Source of the DNA: Acidobacteriaceae bacterium
GTDB lineage: Bacteria > Acidobacteriota > Terriglobia > Terriglobales > Acidobacteriaceae
Reading direction: 5' to 3'
Assembly (NCBI GenBank): GCA_025462785.1
Contig: JAOAPG010000229.1
Coordinates: 1-30,415, forward strand
Length of the DNA stretch: 30,415 nucleotides
Positions 24,542 to 30,415 of the stretch are shown here, in pieces. Position numbers and translations under genes: made by a program. The notes under the pieces were generated by a model. It worked only from the letters and a program-made list of their open reading frames with translations. It searched no databases and was not told where the DNA came from. The first letter of the stretch is position 1. Each line of letters begins with the position of its first letter.

Positions 24542-25568
24542 TGGCCCTCGCTGGAGTACCACGGGTAACGGTCCAGACTAGAACCTGAGCCAGCATGTTT
24601 ATGATAATCGTCACGATGAAAAGCGCCAAACCTACTTCGACCAAAGCACTCAGATAACGATCACTGGTGGCTTCACTGAATTCATTCGCGATAACGCTGG
24701 CCATCGTGTAGCCGGGAGCGAAAAGCGATTTCGCAATCTCGGGGCGATTGCCAATCACCATCGTGACGGCCATGGTTTCACCCAGCGCGCGGCCCAATCC
24801 AAGGATAATGCCACCCATAATGCCAGCACGGGCATTGCGCAACACGCCGGTGCGAATCATTTCCCACCGTGTTGCACCAAGCGCCAGGACGGCTTCTCTT
24901 TGCTGCCGCGGGACAGCCGTCATAACTTCTCGAGTAATCGAGGAAACAATGGGGACTACCATGATCGCCAAGATGACCCCGGCGGCCAGCATTCCAATGC
25001 CGTACGCAGGCCCCTCGAAGAGTCCTGTCCAACCGAAGTGGCGTGCCAGAAAGGGTTCGACGTATTCACGTATCAAGGGCACGAGCACGAAAATCGCCCA
25101 GAGCCCATAAATCACGCTTGGGATCGCAGCTAGAAGTTCCGTTGTAAAAGCCAACGGGCTGCGCAACCATCCGGGAGACATTTCAGTGATGAAGACGGCG
25201 ACTCCGATTGCCAATGGCACTGCTATCACGAGAGCCAAAAGTGACGACACAATCGTCCCATACACGAATGGGAATGCCCCGAATTGCTCGTTTACCGGGT
25301 CCCATTCGCTTCGAAAGAAGAAATTCATTCCGAAGGCGTGCCAGGAATTGCTGGACTTGGTGACAAGTTCGTAGATAATCAGACCCACCAAAGCGAGTAC
25401 ACAGAGCCCACAAGCAAGCATGGCCCAGGTAAAAATCTGGTCGCCCAACGGGCTGTATCTTGAACTTCTAAGAGGTGGGGCGTTGACCTCTAACGACAGC
25501 GCAACTTCTGATTTGGCACCCGGTTGCGGTCCAGGCAATCGTGGCGCTCCTAGAGCTTGATTGGCCAT
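24534..25568 (-). CDS. pstC: Phosphate ABC transporter permease PstC
   Basis: The other channel subunit of the Pst importer, 344 aa from the ATG at 25568; a TTG three codons upstream is an alternative. It has a hydrophilic N-terminal tail of about 45 residues, then roughly six helices. The first is FTWAMLACGLCVLALVGLII, and the last lies near LFIVTIIINMLAQVLVW. The family blocks AIPSVIYGLWAIFVL and the coupling loop EAVLALGATRWEMIRTGVLR are present. It is the first gene of the operon. No periplasmic binding protein gene pstS precedes it in this window. It diverges from the CHAD gene across a 150-bp gap with a candidate Pho box. Confidence 0.95.
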   Translation of the reverse strand: MANQALGAPRLPGPQPGAKSEVALSLEVNAPPLRSSRYSPLGDQIFTWAMLACGLCVLALVGLIIYELVTKSSNSWHAFGMNFFFRSEWDPVNEQFGAFPFVYGTIVSSLLALVIAVPLAIGVAVFITEMSPGWLRSPLAFTTELLAAIPSVIYGLWAIFVLVPLIREYVEPFLARHFGWTGLFEGPAYGIGMLAAGVILAIMVVPIVSSITREVMTAVPRQQREAVLALGATRWEMIRTGVLRNARAGIMGGIILGLGRALGETMAVTMVIGNRPEIAKSLFAPGYTMASVIANEFSEATSDRYLSALVEVGLALFIVTIIINMLAQVLVWTVTRGTPARANV

Positions 25569-25590
25569 CTCTCGCAAAGTATCAGATTTG

Positions 25591-25608
25591 TGTTACAACG
25601 ATGTTAAA
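25591..25608 (-). promoter_or_regulatory. Candidate Pho box in the pstC/CHAD intergenic region
   Basis: Two 7-bp direct repeats, TGTTACA and TGTTAAA on the plus strand, are separated by 4 bp (ACGA), giving the 11-bp period expected of PhoB/PhoP sites. On the pstC strand they read TTTAACA and TGTAACA, close to TTAACA-type PhoP half-sites. They stand about 7 bp before a GATACT that could serve as a -10 for pstC. The regulator itself is not in the window. Confidence 0.45.
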
Positions 25609-25718
25609 ATGAGAAACGCAGCGCGAAGTCATTAGCCGTCTAAACACTTATTTTGTAGGTACTTCCGTAGTTGCTTTTCTACGACGTTCGTTGTAGTTCC
25701 TTTCTCCTTGATTGGTTT

Positions 25719-26570
25719 ATGCCTGTAAATCAACAGCAATCCCGTGATGTTTTTCAGAAATTGGGCCGTCAACTAACGAAGGCCGCGAAAAAAACCTCTC
25801 CGGAGAACGTTCATAAACTCCGGACGAATTCCCGTCGAGTGGAGACCGTTCTCGACCGGCTTGTTCCTGCTCCCGACCGCAGCACAAAGAACCTCGTCAA
25901 AGTACTCTCGAAATTACGAAAGAAGGCTGGGAAAGTTCGTGATCTAGACGTGCAGACTGCTGCGTTGCGAGGTTTGAAGATTTCACCGTCCGCGCAAAAA
26001 ACACAACTGCTGAGGAGCCTCTGCTCTAAGCGGGAGCAGCGTGAAAAAAAGCTGAGCAAGAGTTTGGACAAACAGACGGTTCGGGATCTAGGCCAAAGAC
26101 TCAAACGAGCAGCCCGGCGGATCGAGATTCCTGAAGGCATGGAGCCGTTGAGCGCTGCCCTTCAGGAATTTGCGAAATTGGGACAAGATCGTGCTCCTCT
26201 ATCCGCAGAAAAACTCCATCAGTATCGGATCACCGGGAAGCAAGCTCGTTATGTGGCAGAGATGGCGGAGAGGAATCCTGAAGCCGAACCTGTTATCGAC
26301 CAGCTAAAGCGAATGCAGGATGTGATTGGCGATTGGCACGACTGGCTCACGTTGACAGAGAGAGCTGAAAAGCTCTTCGGTGGTGTCAAGAGTTCCCCAC
26401 TTGTCGCCGCGATGCGAAATTTGACTCGGGCCAAATTCCGGCAAGGCGTTGATGCCGTCGCGGAGGCAAAAAATGCGCTTGCTGGCGAGAAGATTGGACT
26501 CATTCCGGCCAGCCGCAAGTCGAGTCGGAAGACACCGGCACAAACCGCTTCAAGAGCTGCAGCAGCTTAG
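25719..26570 (+). CDS. CHAD domain protein (predicted polyphosphate-binding)
   Basis: A 283-aa, very basic, all-helical CHAD protein. CHAD domains bind inorganic polyphosphate through a positively charged pore and often sit next to polyphosphate genes. The two half-repeats show the diagnostic helices VHKLRTNSRRVETVLDRL (31-48) and LHQYRITGKQARYVAEM, with RMQDVIGDWHDW near the end of the second half. The ATG at 25719 is chosen because the family starts there; an upstream TTG (25671) would add 16 unrelated residues. The tail is Ala/Ser/Lys-rich. It is followed 94 bp downstream by the exopolyphosphatase gene, probably in one transcript, and diverges from pstC. It may store, shield or direct polyphosphate; it is not itself an obvious enzyme. 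Confidence 0.85.
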   Translation: MPVNQQQSRDVFQKLGRQLTKAAKKTSPENVHKLRTNSRRVETVLDRLVPAPDRSTKNLVKVLSKLRKKAGKVRDLDVQTAALRGLKISPSAQKTQLLRSLCSKREQREKKLSKSLDKQTVRDLGQRLKRAARRIEIPEGMEPLSAALQEFAKLGQDRAPLSAEKLHQYRITGKQARYVAEMAERNPEAEPVIDQLKRMQDVIGDWHDWLTLTERAEKLFGGVKSSPLVAAMRNLTRAKFRQGVDAVAEAKNALAGEKIGLIPASRKSSRKTPAQTASRAAAA

Positions 26571-26664
26571 CTCGTCCCTAGTCCCGGTAAGAGTTCTGCT
26601 AGAAGTATTGCGTCTCGCTGTAATCCAATTTCATTCCTGAAGCTGTACACTACTTCTCTTCACC

Positions 26665-28194
26665 ATGCCGACGTTCGCCGCAGTCGATATCGGGTCCAAT
26701 TCTGTTCGGTTGAAAATCGCCCGCCTTAACGGACAGAAGCTTCAAGAGATTCATGAAGACCGAGAAGTGACGCGACTCGGTGAATCTGTATTTCGCAACG
26801 GTTTTCTCTCTCCCGAGGCCATTGCTAATACCGTAAAAGTGCTGCGGCGCTTTCACCGTGCGGTGCAGGATCACGGAGCAGAGTCCGTTCGAGTAGTGGC
26901 GACGAGCGCTTTGCGTGATGCTCGCAACTCACGGGCTTTTCTGGAGTGGGTTCGCTCCACAACGGGATGGAAGGTCGAAATCATTTCAGGGCTGGAGGAA
27001 GCGCGACTCATTCACCTGGGACTGGTCTCGAGCGTACGAGTATCCAGCGCGCCTGTACTAATGATAGATCTAGGTGGCGGCAGCTGCGAGCTGACGGTCT
27101 CGGTCAAGGGACACATTCGCGATACCGTAAGTCTCCCGTTAGGTGCGGTGCGCTTAACTAATGAGTTCCTTCACCACGATCCTCCGCGCAAATCTGAGAT
27201 CAAGCAGATGGAGGGATTTATCGCCCGCGAGATTCGCCGCATTACCGATCGAATCACGCGAGCGCGGCCATCCATCGTAATTGCGACTTCCGGCACGGCA
27301 GAGTCACTAGCCGGTATTGCCCATGGCCTATACAAGACTAAAGGTGCGCGGGCAAACACGGTTTCGCGGGTGCAAATGCAACGTATCGCGAAACTCCTGG
27401 CAACTTTGCCGCTGGCAGAACGTAAGAAGCTTTCCGGCGTCGGTCCGCGGCGGGCGGAGATCGTGGTGGCAGGGGCTGCTGTGTACGCTGAGATTCTCGA
27501 TAAGTGCCAACTTCAAGGGTTTCGCTATTCCCCGCTCGGCTTGCGCGATGGGTTACTAGCGCAAATGGCAGCCGATTACGACCGTGGCACGCGGTCGGGC
27601 AGACGGATCGAATCGGAGCGCTGGGATTCAATCGAGACTGCCGTGAATCATTATCGCGTGAATATGGCTCATGCTCTTAAGGTTCGCGGGTCAGCCATGC
27701 AGCTTTTTGCAGGACTAAAGACGGTCCATCGTTTGCCGCCGGAATACTCGGAGTGGCTCTCAGCCGCGGCCATGCTTTATGAGGTAGGTGACTATGTGAA
27801 CCGGAATGGACGCCATCGACATACGTACTACATCATTTCGCATTCTGAAATTTTGGGATTCACGCCTCAGCAGAGAAGAATCATTGGCGCAATCGCCCGT
27901 TATCTAGGTAAAACCCGCCCTGTCCCTGGCGATGGCCCGATGGCGGCTTTGACACCACTCGATCAACAATCCGTGACTAAGGCTTCTTTGTTATTGCGAT
28001 TGGCCAGAGCTCTCGACCTCGGGCGCAGCGGTGCGGTGAAGTCCGTATATATACAAGCACGCGATGGGGAGGTCAGCCTCACACTCAAGCCAAAGGGGAA
28101 GGCGAGTGTGGACCTAGAGCTGTGGGCCGTAGAAAAAGAAAAAGACTATTTCCGGGAAGTTTTCGGACGAGAACTTTCTGCCGCAGCGTTGTAG
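26665..28194 (+). CDS. ppx: Exopolyphosphatase / guanosine pentaphosphatase (Ppx/GppA family)
   Basis: A 509-aa cytoplasmic phosphatase that removes terminal phosphate from polyphosphate and/or hydrolyses pppGpp; sequence alone cannot separate the two. It has the ASKHA fold with AAVDIGSNSVRLKIA (5-19), VATSALRDARN, the catalytic acidic SGLEEARLIHLG (108-119) and the phosphate loop IDLGGGSCEL (134-143). The C-terminal domain (about 315-480) resembles the HD-like Ppx helix bundle: AAAMLYEVGDYVNRNGRHRH then YYIISHSEILGF. The usual HD in the first helix is replaced by EVGD. The start ATG fits the family, although the ribosome binding site is weak. Its last 49 bases overlap the 3' end of the convergent sixA gene. 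Its position with CHAD and opposite ppk points to polyphosphate turnover. Confidence 0.92.
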   Translation: MPTFAAVDIGSNSVRLKIARLNGQKLQEIHEDREVTRLGESVFRNGFLSPEAIANTVKVLRRFHRAVQDHGAESVRVVATSALRDARNSRAFLEWVRSTTGWKVEIISGLEEARLIHLGLVSSVRVSSAPVLMIDLGGGSCELTVSVKGHIRDTVSLPLGAVRLTNEFLHHDPPRKSEIKQMEGFIAREIRRITDRITRARPSIVIATSGTAESLAGIAHGLYKTKGARANTVSRVQMQRIAKLLATLPLAERKKLSGVGPRRAEIVVAGAAVYAEILDKCQLQGFRYSPLGLRDGLLAQMAADYDRGTRSGRRIESERWDSIETAVNHYRVNMAHALKVRGSAMQLFAGLKTVHRLPPEYSEWLSAAAMLYEVGDYVNRNGRHRHTYYIISHSEILGFTPQQRRIIGAIARYLGKTRPVPGDGPMAALTPLDQQSVTKASLLLRLARALDLGRSGAVKSVYIQARDGEVSLTLKPKGKASVDLELWAVEKEKDYFREVFGRELSAAAL

Positions 28195-28676
28195 AGATCG
28201 CGCAAAATCTTCGGAGTCAAATACCACATCAAGGCCGCAGAGTTGCGTCCAGTTTCAACTTTGGCGACTCCACCCTTTTTCAATTCGACAGTCGCTTCGC
28301 ACCCTGCTTCGCTGATGATCCGTCCCAGAAATTCTTGGAGATTGGGATTATGCCCCACGACCATGATGGATTCATATCTCGCATACTTTTCCAGCAAATT
28401 ACGGAAAGCGGCAAACGAAGCCTCAGGCCGAAGCGCATCTTCCATGTGCAACTTTCCTTCGTACCCTAACTCGTTGCCGACCAGCGAAGCCGTTTGCACT
28501 GCCCGCTTTAACGGGCTCGAAATCAAGATATCAATCTGAACGTCAAGCGCCACCAAAGCACGGCCGACAAGGCCACATTGTTCGGTCCCGGCTTTGTCCA
28601 GTGCGCGCTTTTCGTCCTTCTTCTGGTTCGCCACGCGTTCCCCGGCATTTGCGTGGCGTAAAAAATAAATAATCAT
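28146..28676 (-). CDS. sixA: SixA-type phosphohistidine phosphatase (histidine phosphatase superfamily)
   Basis: A 176-aa histidine phosphatase of the small SixA group, which removes phosphate from phosphohistidine in signalling or phosphotransfer proteins. The catalytic His is His8 in FLRHANA; the family has RHG or RHA here. The second His is His109 in VVGHNPNLQEF, and SSPLKRAVQTA supplies the phosphate-binding Arg. It begins 24 bp after the ppk stop on the same strand, so ppk-sixA is a likely operon, a pairing seen in other bacteria. The 3' end overlaps ppx by 49 bases tail-to-tail. The overlapping tail (LYNAAAESSRPKTSRK) is outside the catalytic core, so the overlap is tolerable for both proteins. 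Confidence 0.9.
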   Translation of the reverse strand: MIIYFLRHANAGERVANQKKDEKRALDKAGTEQCGLVGRALVALDVQIDILISSPLKRAVQTASLVGNELGYEGKLHMEDALRPEASFAAFRNLLEKYARYESIMVVGHNPNLQEFLGRIISEAGCEATVELKKGGVAKVETGRNSAALMWYLTPKILRDLYNAAAESSRPKTSRK

Positions 28677-28700
28677 CTTGGTCTAGCCATTCCTTTCGAT

Positions 28701-30353
28701 CTACCGTTCACTCCGAACGGAGGCTCTCCGGCGCTTCGGCGCGGGGAGGGCTGGGATCGCATCAAGCGATTGCTTCCCTTCTGCTAAGGCGATCAGAAAA
28801 TCCTGCGCTGAAAACGCTTTTCCGCCGACTGGCTTGCGCTTGCCCTGGGCGAGCCAGGAATATTTATAAGCGCCGTCTTTTAAGAGAATACGGGTTTTCA
28901 CATTGTCCGCCAAGTACGCATCGAGGATTTCGCGGCGCACCCGTTCCCGCAACAGAGGGTCCTTAATCGGAAATAAAACTTCCACGCGCTCATATAAATT
29001 TCGCGGCATCCAGTCGGCACTGCCCAGGTAGACTTCCTCTTCGCCGCCGTTCAAGAAGTAAAATATCCGGCTATGTTCCAAAAAACGGCCAATGATGCTG
29101 CGCACCCGAATGCGATCGCTGACGCCTCGGATGCCAGGGCGTAGGGCGCACATTCCCCGGACGATGAGATCGATTTCCGCTCCTGCCTGCGAAGCCTTGT
29201 AGAGCTCCGTGATTATGTTTTTATCGAGCAGCGCATTCATCTTGGCAATGATGCGAGCGGGACGGCCGTGGCGCGCATGTTCAGTTTCCCGAGCAATCAG
29301 GGCAAGACACTGTTCAGCCAGATCGAGGGGAGCGACCATTAAAGGTTCATAGCTCGGATGTTCGGCGTATGCCGTTAGGAAACTGAAGACGTCATGAACA
29401 GCGCTGGTGATTTCCGGATTAGAAGTGAGCAGGCTCAGATCGGTGTAAAAACGAGCAGTGGTGGCGTTGTAATTCCCCGTGCCAAGGTGCGCGTAACTGC
29501 GCGTCTTTCCATCTTCGTCATGCCGCACCAGAAGCGAGAGCTTGCAGTGAGTCTTGAGGCCAACTAATCCATGGAATACCTGCACTCCCGCGTCTTCTAA
29601 GTCGCGCGCCCAACGGATATTCGAAGCTTCATCAAAACGAGCTTTGAGCTCAACTACGGCTGTGACTTCCTTTTTCTCCGCTGCGGCGATCAGAGCGGGC
29701 ACAATCAAAGACTGTTCGTTGGTACGGTAGAGTGTCTGTTTTATCGAGACTACCCGTGGATCTTTAGCCGCAGATTCAATGAACGATACAACAGCATCAA
29801 ACGAATCGAAGGGGTGATGCAGCAAGACATCGTGATTGCGAAGCTCTTCAAAAAGATCTTGAGCTTTGCCTGTGAGCCGCAATTCGCGGGCGACAAATGG
29901 TTTGTACTTAAGGTCCGCGCGATCTGTTTGTTCATAAATATTAAACAAGCGAGATAAGTTCACCGGCCCGTCGACAGAGAACACTTGCCAGGGTTCGAGC
30001 TCAAAGTTCGTTCGCAAGCGCTCGATGATTTCGGGATCGGCTTCGCTTTCAATCTCCAGACGAACCGCGTCCCCTTTGCGGCGATTATGCAGTTCGGTGC
30101 GGACCGACTCGAGCAGGCTACGCGACTCTTCCTCGGCGAGATAAAGATTGCTGTTACGGGTAACGCGAAAAGCTGCGGAAGAGACAATGTCGTAGCCGTG
30201 ATACATGCGCGCGGCATGATAAGCAACAAGATCAGCAAGAAAGATGAAGTCAGTCGTTCCCTCCGACGGCAAACGTATCAGCCTCGGCAAAGCACGCGGC
30301 ACCGTCACTACTCCTGTGTAGGTGAGCGACGATCGGCGGCGACGGCGCAACAA
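28701..30353 (-). CDS. ppk: Polyphosphate kinase 1, N-terminally incomplete
   Basis: Ppk1 makes polyphosphate from ATP by autophosphorylating a histidine. The visible frame covers 550 codons, against about 690-720 for the family. It starts in the middle head domain at VTVPRALPRLIRLPSEGTT (17-35). The C1 and C2 catalytic domains are complete: SIKQTLYRT, the phospho-acceptor His269 in GLKTHCKLSLLVR, and the second His289 in YAHLGTGNYNATTARFYTD. The C-terminal VYLGSADWMPRNLYERVE is also present. The N-terminal domain and the usual NLSLNLAV-like segment are missing. Upstream the frame runs through low-quality, Arg-rich codons to a TGA at 30405-30407. Either the gene is truncated or frameshifted near 30360, or the family start differs. 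The TTG at 30353 is only the first possible start, not a proven one. Confidence 0.85.
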   Translation of the reverse strand: MLRRRRRSSLTYTGVVTVPRALPRLIRLPSEGTTDFIFLADLVAYHAARMYHGYDIVSSAAFRVTRNSNLYLAEEESRSLLESVRTELHNRRKGDAVRLEIESEADPEIIERLRTNFELEPWQVFSVDGPVNLSRLFNIYEQTDRADLKYKPFVARELRLTGKAQDLFEELRNHDVLLHHPFDSFDAVVSFIESAAKDPRVVSIKQTLYRTNEQSLIVPALIAAAEKKEVTAVVELKARFDEASNIRWARDLEDAGVQVFHGLVGLKTHCKLSLLVRHDEDGKTRSYAHLGTGNYNATTARFYTDLSLLTSNPEITSAVHDVFSFLTAYAEHPSYEPLMVAPLDLAEQCLALIARETEHARHGRPARIIAKMNALLDKNIITELYKASQAGAEIDLIVRGMCALRPGIRGVSDRIRVRSIIGRFLEHSRIFYFLNGGEEEVYLGSADWMPRNLYERVEVLFPIKDPLLRERVRREILDAYLADNVKTRILLKDGAYKYSWLAQGKRKPVGGKAFSAQDFLIALAEGKQSLDAIPALPAPKRRRASVRSER

Positions 30354-30415
30354 GAATGCCCTTGCACTCGGGCACCTCCCAGACCATCGATTGCCCCCGG
30401 GCGATCACCGAAGGA
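30354..30415. other. Right edge upstream of ppk, abnormal for this gene
   Basis: In none of the three reverse frames do these 62 bases code the expected Ppk1 segment (FPFxxNLSLNLAV and its surroundings). The ppk frame itself has a stop at 30405-30407. Another frame is open to the window edge and reads SMVWEVPECKGILVAP, but I recognise nothing in it. Confidence 0.4.

Noticed and set aside
28651..28656. SixA active site reads RHA instead of RHG, considered as a broken active site
   Set aside because: RHA is common in SixA-type phosphohistidine phosphatases, and the second His and the Arg are intact.
1..30415. CRISPR arrays, rRNA and tRNA genes
   Set aside because: No regularly spaced direct repeats, no recognisable rRNA stretches and no cloverleaf with a T-loop consensus noticed by eye; a dedicated tRNA scan was not possible.

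Overview
The window looks like a chromosomal segment of a soil-type Acidobacteriota (inference). The pointers are a Ser/Thr kinase fused to a TolB-like propeller, a YVTN-propeller/phosphoesterase fusion, multi-PAS hybrid kinases and TTG/GTG starts mixed with weak Shine-Dalgarno sites. Base composition looks mid-50s % GC by eye (not computed). No rRNA, tRNA or CRISPR array was recognised.

Left part (1-7.3 kb). After about 540 bp without a convincing gene comes a three-gene operon for a Tat-exported molybdenum hydroxylase of the PaoABC (YagTSR) type: a 2Fe-2S subunit with twin-arginine signal, an FAD subunit with the extra 4Fe-4S cysteines, and a molybdopterin subunit. Its usual PaoD/XdhC-type maturation factor is not here. 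A membrane Ser/Thr kinase with an extracytoplasmic WD40/TolB-like propeller converges on it.

Mobile island (about 7.3-11.1 kb). An IS110-family transposase gene has been split by an IS256-family element. The IS256 insertion has a perfect 8-bp target duplication, and removing it restores the IS110 reading frame exactly. The IS110 copy also carries a 1-base homopolymer frameshift. Non-coding DNA on both sides of the IS110 gene is rich in inverted repeats, including a candidate bridge-RNA-like region just upstream of the transposase and a 15-bp stem closed by a GAGA tetraloop downstream. A separate perfect 26-bp inverted repeat lies at 10943-11019.

Middle (11.2-19.3 kb). Here are a small TIG/IPT-like exported protein, a secreted double YCII-like protein, a badly decayed hybrid histidine kinase (at least five single-base indels plus a missing N-terminus), enolase, a trans-aconitate-type methyltransferase, an ICMT-like membrane methyltransferase and two doubtful small ORFs.

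Phosphate/polyphosphate island (19.3-30.4 kb). A leftward operon pstC-pstA-pstB-phoU is followed by a secreted propeller/phosphoesterase. A rightward CHAD protein and Ppx/GppA exopolyphosphatase diverge from pstC across a candidate Pho box. A leftward ppk-sixA pair meets ppx tail-to-tail with a 49-bp overlap. Together these genes import phosphate, make and degrade polyphosphate, bind it (CHAD) and probably liberate phosphate outside the cytoplasm. pstS, phoB and phoR are absent from the window, and the ppk frame lacks its normal N-terminal part at the right edge.
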